Positions 47,916 through 56,748 of a DNA stretch of 64,000 nt are shown piece after piece. Position numbers and translations under genes: made by a program. The DNA lies in assembly GCA_945879625.1 (NCBI GenBank), contig CAMCVA010000005.1, forward strand, positions 1 to 64,000, given 5' to 3'. The stretch comes from Flavobacterium psychrophilum. GTDB taxonomy: Bacteria; Bacteroidota; Bacteroidia; Flavobacteriales; Flavobacteriaceae. How positions within the stretch are numbered: position 1 is the first letter of the stretch; every line of letters starts with the position of its first letter. Below the pieces are notes generated by a model. That model saw only the letters and a list, made by a program, of their open reading frames with translations, was not told the origin of the DNA and did not search any database.

Positions 47916-50333
47916 ATGCAAAAACTTCAGAATTTAGTTACCGAAAATAGAGACAAAAGTCTCAACATTAGCGAACAAATAGAAAAGTACTTCATTCACT
48001 GGAAATGGATAGTTGCCGGGGCTATTTTGAGTTTGATGTTGGCTTTTTTGTATATCCGTTACACGGTGCCCATGTACAGAGCTTCGGCCAGTATTTTGGT
48101 GAAAGACGAATCCAAAGGCGGAGTACAATCAGAATTACAAGCCTTCTCTGATTTGGGCCTACTCACTGGGGTGAAAAGCAACGTAGACAACGAAATTCAA
48201 ATCTTAAAATCGAGAACCGTAATAGAAAAATCACTCAAAAAATTAAATTTTAATTTGATTTATTTTGAAGAAGCTCGTGTGAAAGACGTTGAATTGTATA
48301 ACGAATCGCCAATAAAATTGGTTTTTTTAAGCAATTCAAATCAGATTGATAATTTGGCCATTTCTTATGTAATTAAAGCCAAAGACAACAACAGTTTTGA
48401 GTTGAGTATTAAAGACAAAAATAAAATCGGTACTTTTTCTTACGGCGCGGTTGTTCCGGTGAATGGCAATCAAATTATAGTTAATAAAACCGTTCATTTT
48501 GCCATAAAGGCCAACAAGAATTTTGTGATAACGGTATTCAAAAAACGCCTCAAAGATGTAGTTGAAGGCTATCGTTCTCGCTTAGCCATTGCCCCACTCA
48601 ACAAAAATACGAACGTAGTCGAATTGAGCGTAAATGATCCGGTGCGCAAAAAAGCCGAAGATTTATTAAATACAATTATCGAAATCTACAACGAAGACGC
48701 GATAGCGGATAAAAAATACGTGTCCGAATCAACACAAGCCTTTGTTGAAAACCGATTACGCATTATTTCTGAAGAATTGGGTGATGTTGAAAAAGATGCC
48801 GAAGGGTTTAAAAAAGCCAATAAGTTGACAGACATTGCCTCAGAATCGGGAATCTTTTTGCAGAATTCCTCCTATTTTGAGAAAGCGTCCATTGAGACCG
48901 AGACCCAAATTAAAATAGTGGCCTCCATGATTGATTTCATGAAAACCAAAACCAAAGGCGAACTGATTCCGGTGAATATTTTGCCCGAAGAAGGAAATAC
49001 GGCCACACCACAAATTATTCAGCACAACGATTTGGTATTGCAACGTAACCGTGTGAGCAAAGACGGCACGCCCAAAAATGCCATCATGATCAATTTGGAT
49101 CAAAAAATTGCCGAATTGAGTCAAGGGATCAAAGAAAGTTTAAATCGCTTGCAAACGGCATTGAAAATTAAGTTGTTTGACATTGAAAAACAAAACAACC
49201 TGAATCAGGCCAAAATTTCGCGAGTACCTACCCAAGAACGCGAATTCCGCATCATAGATCGTCAACAAAAAATTAAAGAAACCTTGTATTTGTACTTGTT
49301 GCAAAAACGCGAAGAATTGGCCATTTCTCTATCAGTTACTGCGCCAAATGCCAAAATTATTGATGCAGCGATGGCCACTTCGGCACCGGTATCGCCCATT
49401 AAATACATTGTGTATATTTTGTTTTTTGCTGGAGGAATTTTGTTGCCTATTTCATTAATCTACATTTTAGATTTATTTGATACCAAAGTAAAATACCGCC
49501 AAGATATCGAAGGTAAAATACTGGTTCCGTTTTTGGGTGATGTGCCCGAATCAGATAATGAAGATGAAATTTTCAAGGCGTCCAGTCGATCGAGCTCGGC
49601 CGAGGCGATACGAATTGTGCGCACCAACTTAGACTTTATGCTTAGCGCAGTTCCAGAAGGTCAGGCCAAAACGGTTTTTGTAACATCAACTTTGCCCAAA
49701 GAAGGAAAGACCTTCGTAACGATGAATTTGGCGAGCACCATTGCCATGACCAATAAGAAAGTATTGTTGATTGGTTTAGATATTCGGAATCCAAAAATTG
49801 ACCGGTATGTAAAATTACCGAGTAAGGGATTAACGAACTACTTGGCCAAAAACGGGGAGAATATTGAAGATTACATCGTGAAAATCGAGGAGCTCAACAA
49901 TCTTTATATTTTGCCATCTGGTGTAATTCCACCCAATCCGGTTGATTTGTTGATGAACTCAAAATTGGGAGAGTTATTTGCCAAACTTAAGCAAGAATAC
50001 GATTATATAATTGTAGATACGGCGCCAATTACCTTGGTAACTGACACCACCTTGGTGGCCAAATATGCCGATGCGTTTATCTATGTGATTCGTTCCAATT
50101 ACTTGGACAAACGCTTCTTGAAAGTAATAGAGGGTTTCTTTATCGAGAAAAAATTACCCAACATGTCGATTCTATTAAATCGAACGGTTTGGCGAAAAGC
50201 CTACGGCTATGGATACGGTTACGGCTATGGATACGGCTATGGATATGGCTACGGCTACGGCTATGGTTATGGAGTAGAAGAGGAGAAAAAACCCTGGTTT
50301 AGCAATCCATTTGCCAAGAAAAAAAATAAATAA
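47916..50333 (+). CDS. Wzc-like tyrosine autokinase / chain-length regulator, copy 2
   Basis: An 805-residue protein of the same design as copy 1: N-terminal TM near residues 33-52, a long periplasmic coiled-coil region with GNVR-like LNKNTNVVELSVNDPV, a second TM near residue 500, Walker A LPKEGKTFVTMN (about residue 597), Walker A' LLIGLDIRNPK (again Gly in place of the first Asp), and Walker B YDYIIVDTAP. The tail has eleven Gly-Tyr pairs before the end EEEKKPWFSNPFAKKKNK. It is the last gene of the operon; a perfect hairpin follows. Confidence 0.93.
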   Translation: MQKLQNLVTENRDKSLNISEQIEKYFIHWKWIVAGAILSLMLAFLYIRYTVPMYRASASILVKDESKGGVQSELQAFSDLGLLTGVKSNVDNEIQILKSRTVIEKSLKKLNFNLIYFEEARVKDVELYNESPIKLVFLSNSNQIDNLAISYVIKAKDNNSFELSIKDKNKIGTFSYGAVVPVNGNQIIVNKTVHFAIKANKNFVITVFKKRLKDVVEGYRSRLAIAPLNKNTNVVELSVNDPVRKKAEDLLNTIIEIYNEDAIADKKYVSESTQAFVENRLRIISEELGDVEKDAEGFKKANKLTDIASESGIFLQNSSYFEKASIETETQIKIVASMIDFMKTKTKGELIPVNILPEEGNTATPQIIQHNDLVLQRNRVSKDGTPKNAIMINLDQKIAELSQGIKESLNRLQTALKIKLFDIEKQNNLNQAKISRVPTQEREFRIIDRQQKIKETLYLYLLQKREELAISLSVTAPNAKIIDAAMATSAPVSPIKYIVYILFFAGGILLPISLIYILDLFDTKVKYRQDIEGKILVPFLGDVPESDNEDEIFKASSRSSSAEAIRIVRTNLDFMLSAVPEGQAKTVFVTSTLPKEGKTFVTMNLASTIAMTNKKVLLIGLDIRNPKIDRYVKLPSKGLTNYLAKNGENIEDYIVKIEELNNLYILPSGVIPPNPVDLLMNSKLGELFAKLKQEYDYIIVDTAPITLVTDTTLVAKYADAFIYVIRSNYLDKRFLKVIEGFFIEKKLPNMSILLNRTVWRKAYGYGYGYGYGYGYGYGYGYGYGYGVEEEKKPWFSNPFAKKKNK
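50205..50270 (+). repeat. In-frame 6-bp tandem repeat coding (Gly-Tyr)11
   Basis: Eleven consecutive GGN-TAY units. Parts of the array repeat as the 12-mer GGCTATGGATAC. Same unit as at 24056 but nearly twice as long. Confidence 0.9.
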
Positions 50334-50338
50334 GCATA

Positions 50339-50380
50339 AAAAAACAGCTTAGTTTGAAGTAATTCGCTAAGCTGTTTTTT
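50339..50380. terminator. Bidirectional terminator closing the exopolysaccharide operon
   Basis: A perfect 14-bp stem (arms 50339-50352 and 50367-50380) with a 14-base loop; one arm is A-rich and the other T-rich, so it works in both directions. It sits between the last plus-strand gene and the minus-strand phosphatase gene, which ends 4 bases later. Confidence 0.9.
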
Positions 50381-50384
50381 AGTA

Positions 50385-51125
50385 TTATGTAGTTCTAAAT
50401 AGTTGATTATTTAACATGGCCTCCTTCAGATTTTCTAGGCCTTTGGTTTTGATGCGTTGCGATAAACCTTTCAAGTGATTTTGGTGATGTACATCGGTAC
50501 CTACAAAATCATACATGCCTTTTTGTAATATCGTTTCGGCAGCTTGGGTTACATGAGCTCCATAATACCCAACCGTGGCCAATAAATTGAGCTGAAACAA
50601 ACAGCCTTGTTGCTTCAGTTTATGGTATTCTCGAGTATTTTGGTGGTAGAATAAATAGCGTTCCGGATGTGCCAAAACAGGCTTGTAGCCTTCTAATTGA
50701 ATTTCAAAAATAATATCATACAATTGAATCGGGGCACTCAAGTAGGACATTTCTACCAAAACATAGTTGTCTTTGAGTGTCAATAAGGGCTCCCGGTGAA
50801 TTAATTCTAAAAAAGTTCCGTCTAGTAAATATTCTGCAGCGGGTCGTAACGAGAATTGTTGATTGGCCGCTACTAATTGGTTAATGGTGGATTCAAAATT
50901 TGCTTCAATACCACTCCGAGTATTTTCCCAAACAGCAGTCATTACGTGGGGTGTAGCGATAAACTGCTCAATACCTAGCGCTTGCATGCCAGTCATTAAT
51001 TCAATTGAATCTTCAATAGTTTTAGCCCCGTCGTCAATGCCTGGCAATAAATGGGCATGAATGTCCACATGGTTGCTGGGAATTAAATCGTTCAAAAAAG
51101 GTTTTCTACTGAGGAATGGAAACAT
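50385..51125 (-). CDS. Tyrosine phosphatase of the CpsB/YwqE PHP type
   Basis: A 246-residue PHP-domain protein. The metal-site motifs are HVDIHAHLLPGIDDGAKTIEDS (in pieces, about residues 19-40), FIATPHVMT near residue 56, HPERY near residue 155, and GTDVHHQNH near residue 213. These enzymes remove phosphate from the tyrosine tails of BY-kinases. Two such kinases (21716, 47916) lie upstream, so this is the likely common phosphatase. It is transcribed opposite to the kinases. Confidence 0.92.
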   Translation of the reverse strand: MFPFLSRKPFLNDLIPSNHVDIHAHLLPGIDDGAKTIEDSIELMTGMQALGIEQFIATPHVMTAVWENTRSGIEANFESTINQLVAANQQFSLRPAAEYLLDGTFLELIHREPLLTLKDNYVLVEMSYLSAPIQLYDIIFEIQLEGYKPVLAHPERYLFYHQNTREYHKLKQQGCLFQLNLLATVGYYGAHVTQAAETILQKGMYDFVGTDVHHQNHLKGLSQRIKTKGLENLKEAMLNNQLFRTT

Positions 51126-51263
51126 ACTTTTTTTTTAAATTGGGCTAATTTAGGTAAATAGTTTTGGTTGGTTGCATTATTTTACTGTAAACTGCAAATC
51201 TGCTTCAGTGAAAGTCGCTATTTTCAACACTATTTACAGGCGCTTTTAACCAATTGGTTTTCT

Positions 51264-51271
51264 TATATTTG
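51264..51271 (+). promoter_or_regulatory. Putative promoter box of the ABC-exporter unit
   Basis: TATATTTG fits TAnnTTTG. It would place the transcript start near 51277-51279, making the ATG at 51279 leaderless and the one at 51297 preceded by about 20 bases. No clear -33 element. Confidence 0.5.
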
Positions 51272-51296
51272 TCCAGCTATGTTAGGAACATCTCCC

Positions 51297-52157
51297 ATGA
51301 ACGCACAAAACACCCAACCCGAATGGGATTTAATTATCAAGGCAAAATCGCCCGTATTGGATATGAAAATCCAAGATCTATGGCGCTACCGCGATTTATT
51401 GGTGGTTTTTGTGAAACGAGATTTTGTAAGTTTCTACAAGCAAACCGTTTTTGGTCCGTTGTGGTTTTTTATCCAACCCTTATTTACCACCCTAGTATTT
51501 GCTTTTGTATTTGGCAATTTTGCCAAAATTAGTACCGACGGCCTTCCTCAGTTTCTCTTTTATTTATCGGGAATTACAGCTTGGAATTACTTCGCCGATT
51601 GCCTCACTAAAACCAGTTCGGTCTTTAAAGACAATGCCTCCATTTTTTCTAAGGTTTATTTTCCACGCCTCATACTTCCATTGAGTATAGTGGTGAGTAA
51701 TTTGGTGCGTTTTGGGGTGCAGCTCGTTTTGTTATTGTTGGCCATTGCCTATTTTTCGATTGCACAAGGATTTAATATGCAGTTCAATATTAGCTTGCTT
51801 TTATTCCCATTTTTAGTATTACTTATGGCCTTGTTGGGCCTTGGCCTCGGATTAATAATTACCGCATTAACCACCAAATACCGCGACTTAACTTTTTTAA
51901 TCAGTTTTGGCGTTCAACTCCTCATGTATGGCACCACGGTAATTTATCCGTTGAGCGCCGCGCCACAAAAATACAAACCGCTCATCGCACTCAATCCCAT
52001 GACGCCTATTATAGAAGCGTTTCGATATGGGTTCTTGGGCAAAGGCAGTTTTAGCACAGGGAGTTTAGCCTATGCGACTATAGCCGCCTTTTTGTTGCTA
52101 GTTGTTGGCTTGTTTTTATTTAACCGCACCGAAAAGAATTTTGTAGATACCATCTAA
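51297..52157 (+). CDS. ABC-2 type polysaccharide export permease (Wzm-like)
   Basis: A 286-residue inner-membrane permease with six hydrophobic spans: LWRYRDLLVVFVKRDFVSFYKQT (in pieces) near the N terminus, GPLWFFIQPLFTTLVFAFVFG, and ALNPMTPIIEAFRYGFLG near the C terminus, all typical of Wzm/KpsM proteins. The open frame begins at TTG 51168, but that region holds the promoter. ATG 51279 and ATG 51297 are both possible; the latter is preferred because of the promoter position. The stop directly abuts the Wzt start. Confidence 0.9.
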   Translation: MNAQNTQPEWDLIIKAKSPVLDMKIQDLWRYRDLLVVFVKRDFVSFYKQTVFGPLWFFIQPLFTTLVFAFVFGNFAKISTDGLPQFLFYLSGITAWNYFADCLTKTSSVFKDNASIFSKVYFPRLILPLSIVVSNLVRFGVQLVLLLLAIAYFSIAQGFNMQFNISLLLFPFLVLLMALLGLGLGLIITALTTKYRDLTFLISFGVQLLMYGTTVIYPLSAAPQKYKPLIALNPMTPIIEAFRYGFLGKGSFSTGSLAYATIAAFLLLVVGLFLFNRTEKNFVDTI

Positions 52158-53435
52158 ATGAGTGAGCCAGTTATACAAGTCGATCAGCTTTCTAAAGTCT
52201 ACCAAATTGGCCAAATTGGTACAGGCACCTTGTCGCGTGATTTAGAGCGATTTTGGACCACAAAAATTCTAGGAAAAGCCGATCCTTTTCTCAAAGTAGG
52301 CGAAACCAACGACCGCAGCAGCAAAAGCGAAAGCAATGTGGTTTGGTCGCTCAAAGACATTAATTTCCAAGTCAATCAAGGCGAGGCTGTGGGCATAATT
52401 GGGAAAAATGGAGCTGGGAAAAGTACCTTACTCAAAGTGCTTTCCCGCATCACGAGTCCCACTAGTGGCGAAATCAGAATCAAAGGCCGAGTGGCCAGTT
52501 TACTCGAAGTGGGCACAGGCTTTCACGCCGAATTGACTGGTCGAGAAAATATCTACTTGAATGGAGCTATTTTGGGTATGACCCGTAGCGAGATTCGTTC
52601 CAAACTAGACGAAATCATTGATTTTTCGGGCTGTGAACGGTACATTGACACACCTGTAAAACGCTACAGCAGCGGAATGACCGTGCGTTTGGCTTTTGCC
52701 GTGGCCGCGCATTTAGAACCCGAAATCCTCATCGTAGATGAAGTGTTGGCAGTAGGTGATGCCGAATTTCAGAAAAAAGCCATCGGTAAAATGCAAGCCA
52801 TTTCCAGAGGCGAGGGCCGCACCATCTTGTTTGTGAGTCACGACATGACCGCCATTACGGCACTGACCAATTCGGTTTTAATTATGAACCAAGGCCATAT
52901 TTCAGAAAAATTCTCTACCGAACAAGCCATTCAGCAATACTTAAAAACCGATTTGTTTCCCGCTATTGCTTTTTCTAACCGAAAAACCGAAGGCGATTTG
53001 TATGTAGAATCCATCACGCTAGATGAGAATGACAGCATGCAACAGCAATTGGTCGTGGGCAATCCCGTTCGCATGCGCTTTAGCCTCAACCGAACAATTC
53101 CCAAGAAAGATATTGGAGCTTTGGCTTTTTATGTGGTGTTTCGCAACGAATTAAATTTCCCGGTGTTCACCTTGTCCAACCGCTACGATGCCCAATTTGA
53201 TCGTGAAGCTTCCACTGATATTAAGCACATTAGTTGTGAGTTGCCGCAGTTTACACTCACCGAAGGAAAGTACCGCGCAACCACTTGGATGGCTTTTAAA
53301 AATGGCTTTTGTGACGAAATTACCGACGCCTTTGAGCTCGAAGTAATTTCTTCTGATTTCTATAAAACCGGACAAATGCCTATTGCACGAAAACACGGGG
53401 CCTATTTACTAACGCAAAATTGGACTGCTCAATGA
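52158..53435 (+). CDS. ABC exporter ATPase with C-terminal domain (Wzt-like)
   Basis: A 425-residue protein. Residues 1-250 form an ABC ATPase: Walker A GIIGKNGAGKSTLLKVL (about residue 80), signature YSSGMTVRLAFAVAAHLEP, Walker B EILIVDEVLAVGD. Residues from about 265 form an extra beta-rich domain (VGNPVRMRFSLNRTI, ALAFYVVFRNELNFPVFTLS, ATTWMAFKNG), which matches the layout of Wzt proteins whose C-terminal domain binds the modified end of the O-chain. A 4-base ATGA overlap links it to the FkbM methyltransferase. Confidence 0.9.
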   Translation: MSEPVIQVDQLSKVYQIGQIGTGTLSRDLERFWTTKILGKADPFLKVGETNDRSSKSESNVVWSLKDINFQVNQGEAVGIIGKNGAGKSTLLKVLSRITSPTSGEIRIKGRVASLLEVGTGFHAELTGRENIYLNGAILGMTRSEIRSKLDEIIDFSGCERYIDTPVKRYSSGMTVRLAFAVAAHLEPEILIVDEVLAVGDAEFQKKAIGKMQAISRGEGRTILFVSHDMTAITALTNSVLIMNQGHISEKFSTEQAIQQYLKTDLFPAIAFSNRKTEGDLYVESITLDENDSMQQQLVVGNPVRMRFSLNRTIPKKDIGALAFYVVFRNELNFPVFTLSNRYDAQFDREASTDIKHISCELPQFTLTEGKYRATTWMAFKNGFCDEITDAFELEVISSDFYKTGQMPIARKHGAYLLTQNWTAQ

Positions 53436-54112
53436 TCGCAGATAAAATTCGCAGTATCCTGTATAAAAAATACCAGGTGAGTTTCTCCAAAACGGGAGAC
53501 GACATTCAGCTCATGAAGTTAATACAAACTACTTCGCCGGGTACCTATGTAGATGTGGGTTGTTGGCATCCGGTAAAAGCATCTAATACCTATTATTTTT
53601 ATTTGCGCGGATGGAAAGGCATTTGCATCGATCCCAACCCCGAATTACAACAACTCTATTCCCGGTATCGTCCCACCGATATTTTTGAAAATTGTGCCAT
53701 CGGAGACCAACAAGATCCTCTGGATTATTATATGCTGAACGATCCGCACAGTTCCATGAATACCTTGGACCGTTCATTTCTAGAAAAACACCAGTTGACC
53801 GCACAGATCAAAGCGGTAAAATCGATACCCGTCTATCGCTTGGATTCGGTTTTGTGTAAGCATTTGACAGCCACTGATCGATTGGATTTTTTTGATATTG
53901 ATGTAGAAGGATACGATCTCGAGGTGCTGAAAACCAACGACTGGAATCGATTTCGCCCTAAACTCGTAGTGATCGAAACCGATACGCCTCTAGCAGCTGA
54001 TTTGCATTCGCCGCTCACGCAATTCCTTGAAGGCGTTCAATATCGCTTACTAGCCAAATCGGTGATACACCAAGATTTGGGTAATTTATTTTACATCGAC
54101 ACCACCCTATAA
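53432..54112 (+). CDS. FkbM-family methyltransferase
   Basis: A 226-residue SAM-dependent methyltransferase: GTYVDVGCWHPVKASNTYYF (about residues 37-56) is the SAM site, GICIDPNPELQQLY near residue 66, then DRLDFFDIDVEGYDLEVLKT (about residue 150), all FkbM-family traits. It would O-methylate a sugar. The frame is open from TTG 53420, but the ATG at 53432 overlaps the Wzt stop and begins the conserved sequence. Confidence 0.87.
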   Translation: MIADKIRSILYKKYQVSFSKTGDDIQLMKLIQTTSPGTYVDVGCWHPVKASNTYYFYLRGWKGICIDPNPELQQLYSRYRPTDIFENCAIGDQQDPLDYYMLNDPHSSMNTLDRSFLEKHQLTAQIKAVKSIPVYRLDSVLCKHLTATDRLDFFDIDVEGYDLEVLKTNDWNRFRPKLVVIETDTPLAADLHSPLTQFLEGVQYRLLAKSVIHQDLGNLFYIDTTL

Positions 54113-54114
54113 GT

Positions 54115-55122
54115 ATGCGCGTAGGCTATAATCCACATAAAGACCAACCGCTTGCACAAGGTGATTTTACCCATCAGGTAGTTATTCCGGTGCATATACC
54201 GCAGCAAGACGGTTATTTTGCAGATAGTTTACACGTGCTTCAACGCTGCCTCGATTCGCTTTTTTTAACGAGCCATCCGGCTACCTTTATCACCGTGGTA
54301 AACAATGGCAGCGATACAATTACTGCGCACTATTTAACCCTGTTATTGGAGCAAGGAAAAATTCACGAACTCATTCATACGACTGCAATCGGAAAAGTAA
54401 ATGCCTTACTCAAAGGAATTGTGGGCCACCGACAAGCCTTGGTTACCTTGGCCGATAGTGACGTCCTGTTTTTGCCGGGATGGCAACAGGCTACATGCGA
54501 GGTTTTTTTGGCCTTTCCAAAAGCTGGAGTGGTGGGTATTGTGCCGCAATACCGTTTGTTTTTACAGCATTGTTCAAATGTATTATTTGATTTATTTGCT
54601 TCCAATCAGCTTCGTTTTATTCCGGTGCACGATCCACTCTCTATTGAAAAATTTCACCAAAGTCTTGGTTGGGGTCCATCTAACCCACTGCATGGTCAAC
54701 TTACTTTAGGGGTTGAATCGGTTTCAGGAATTACCGCCTATGTAGGTTCGGGCCATTTTGTGACCACCTACAAGCGCGCCTTGTTTGATTCGATCCAATC
54801 GTTTACCGAATATAAAATGGGAGGAACTAGCGAAACTCATCTCGACGAGTTGGCGTGGCGAAAAAACACCTGGCGTCTCACTACGTATGCCAATTTTGCC
54901 TACCACATGGGCAACGTCTATGAGCCTTGGATGAACGACATCAAATTTGATCAAGAACAAGCCCTTCTTCCAGCTATTCCAGAAGTTCCTTTATCAACTG
55001 CATCTGCAATTTCTCTATTGGTGAAACACAAAGTATTTAAAAAGATTTTAAAAATACGTGCAGTGAAAACTTGGTTTTATCGCTACAAAGGCTTGACAAA
55101 ACCACAAGCTACTTCCTATTAA
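54115..55122 (+). CDS. Glycosyltransferase (GT2-like, GT-A fold), putative
   Basis: A 335-residue protein. After VVIPVHIPQQDGYFADSLHV there is a nucleotide-sugar region TFITVVNNGSDTITAHYL, the acidic motif in ALVTLADSDVLFLPGWQQA (about residue 120) with Asp-Ser-Asp, and GTSETHLDELAWRKN near residue 240. It lacks the exact classical GT2 start, so the subfamily is unclear. It follows the methyltransferase after 2 bases and precedes another GT2 gene. Confidence 0.75.
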   Translation: MRVGYNPHKDQPLAQGDFTHQVVIPVHIPQQDGYFADSLHVLQRCLDSLFLTSHPATFITVVNNGSDTITAHYLTLLLEQGKIHELIHTTAIGKVNALLKGIVGHRQALVTLADSDVLFLPGWQQATCEVFLAFPKAGVVGIVPQYRLFLQHCSNVLFDLFASNQLRFIPVHDPLSIEKFHQSLGWGPSNPLHGQLTLGVESVSGITAYVGSGHFVTTYKRALFDSIQSFTEYKMGGTSETHLDELAWRKNTWRLTTYANFAYHMGNVYEPWMNDIKFDQEQALLPAIPEVPLSTASAISLLVKHKVFKKILKIRAVKTWFYRYKGLTKPQATSY

Positions 55123-55133
55123 TCCCGCTGCAA

Positions 55134-56051
55134 ATGGAATCCTCACCCGTTACTTTTGCCTTCCTCATCGCAACCAAAAATCGGTGCCAAGAACTGCAAT
55201 TCACCTTAGAATCGCTAGCGGTCTATATAGCCAATCCTGCTGTGCGCTGCGTAGTATTTGACGATGGCTCTACCGATAGAACTTCGCAAGTTATTCAAGA
55301 TCATTTTCCAGCGGTTGAACTTTGGCGAAATGAAAAATCTAAAGGGTATTTGTATTGTAGAAATCAACTACTCAACAAAGTGGATGCCGACTATTTGATA
55401 TCACTAGATGATGATGCTCATTTTTTAAGTGACCAGGTGCTCGAGTTGATCGAACAAAACTTTGCCGCTCAACCCCGTGTTGGTGTATTGGCCTTTCGTA
55501 TTTTTTGGTCCACGCAATTGCCCAAATCAACTGTTACATCTGATGTACCCCAAGCGGTAAACAGTTATGTAGGATGTGGCCATGTGTGGCGAAAGTCTGC
55601 CTGGAACGCTATTCCAAATTACCCCGAATGGTTTCAGTTTTATGGTGAAGAATTCTGGGCTGCACTGCAGTTGTATCGACAAGGTTTTATGGTGCAGTAT
55701 ATGCCACAAATTTTGGTTCACCATCGGGTAGATCAATCCAAACGTGCACAAAACAAAGCAGAATTTATTTTTCGTTACCGTTATTCCTTGCGCGCAGGTT
55801 GGTACACGTTTTTTTTACTCTATCCGTTGCAACAAGCCATCTATTTTTGGTTTTATTCGCTAGCAAAGCAAGTACAAAAATTGGGAAGGAAGTCACAGTT
55901 CAAAATAGTCAAACCGCTTTTTTTGGCCTTGTTTGATTTGTTAAGGCACCTGCCTTTGATACTTCAAAATCGCAGCCCATTAAAGGCTGATCTTTTCAAA
56001 CAATTCCAACAATTAAACGAAGCCAAAATCTATTGGAATCCAGAAAAATAG
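55134..56051 (+). CDS. Glycosyltransferase family 2 protein
   Basis: A 305-residue GT-A enzyme: FAFLIATKNRCQELQFTLES at the start, VVFDDGSTDRTSQVI near residue 40, LISLDDDAHFLSDQ near residue 87, and HVWRKSAWNAIPNYPEWFQF later. A C-terminal hydrophobic stretch (YTFFLLYPLQQAIYFWFYSLA) may anchor it. The ATG at 55134 is preferred; the longer frame lies inside the preceding gene. Confidence 0.88.
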   Translation: MESSPVTFAFLIATKNRCQELQFTLESLAVYIANPAVRCVVFDDGSTDRTSQVIQDHFPAVELWRNEKSKGYLYCRNQLLNKVDADYLISLDDDAHFLSDQVLELIEQNFAAQPRVGVLAFRIFWSTQLPKSTVTSDVPQAVNSYVGCGHVWRKSAWNAIPNYPEWFQFYGEEFWAALQLYRQGFMVQYMPQILVHHRVDQSKRAQNKAEFIFRYRYSLRAGWYTFFLLYPLQQAIYFWFYSLAKQVQKLGRKSQFKIVKPLFLALFDLLRHLPLILQNRSPLKADLFKQFQQLNEAKIYWNPEK

Positions 56052-56081
56052 TTATTTTTACTCGGCTTTACGAGCAGTAGT

Positions 56082-56747
56082 ATGAAGAACATTGCACTCA
56101 TTCCGGCACGCGGAGGTTCCAAACGATTGGCAGGAAAAAACACCAAATTGTTGGGTGGTATTCCCTTGTTGGCGCACAGCATTCGGTATGCCCAACAATT
56201 TCCCGACTTGATTGAGGCAGTTTTTGTCTCGACGAATGATCCCGAATGCAAAGCTGTAGCCCTTGAATTTGGCGCTCAGGTTATTGACCGACCAAACGAA
56301 TTGGCCATTGACTATTCTCCAACCTATACCTGCTTGCAACATGCGCTTGCACAAATGCAAAACACAGTAGAAACCATATGTCTGTTGCAACCCACAAATC
56401 CGTTGCGTCCCGCCAATTTATTGCCAGAGGCGTATGCATTATTTACCCAACAAGCGGCCAGCAGTTTGTTTACGGTGAGTAGATCGCAACATAAATTGGG
56501 CAAGCTCAACAACCACCGTTTTTTTCCGTTTAATTATTCCATCGGCCAACGCAGCCAAGACCTGGAACCCTTGTATTACGAAAATGGCTTGTTGTATATT
56601 ACTACACCGGCCGTATTGCAACAAGATATGGTGTTTAATTCTGATGCCGTTCCCTTTGCGGTGGAGCATCCGTTTGCGCAGGTTGACATCGATACCTTGG
56701 CTGATTTTGAATATGCCGAATATGTAGTCCAAAAACAGATTAGTTAA
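56082..56747 (+). CDS. neuA: CMP-sialic acid synthetase (acylneuraminate cytidylyltransferase)
   Basis: A 221-residue nucleotidyltransferase: [20 protein letters not shown] (residues 4-23) is the CTP-binding signature of NeuA/KdsB enzymes, [20 protein letters not shown] near residue 48, [17 protein letters not shown] near residue 104, and [13 protein letters not shown] near the end. It activates a nonulosonic acid as CMP-sugar. With neuB and neuC directly downstream (1 and 3 bases apart), Neu5Ac is the most likely substrate, although PseF/LegF-type activity cannot be excluded from this gene alone. Confidence 0.85.
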   Translation: MKNIALIPARGGSKRLAGKNTKLLGGIPLLAHSIRYAQQFPDLIEAVFVSTNDPECKAVALEFGAQVIDRPNELAIDYSPTYTCLQHALAQMQNTVETICLLQPTNPLRPANLLPEAYALFTQQAASSLFTVSRSQHKLGKLNNHRFFPFNYSIGQRSQDLEPLYYENGLLYITTPAVLQQDMVFNSDAVPFAVEHPFAQVDIDTLADFEYAEYVVQKQIS

Positions 56748-56748
56748 T

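Noticed and set aside
51168..51296. N-terminal extension of the Wzm-like permease from TTG 51168
   Set aside because: The extension contains the promoter box, has no membrane or family features, and family proteins begin near MNAQN.
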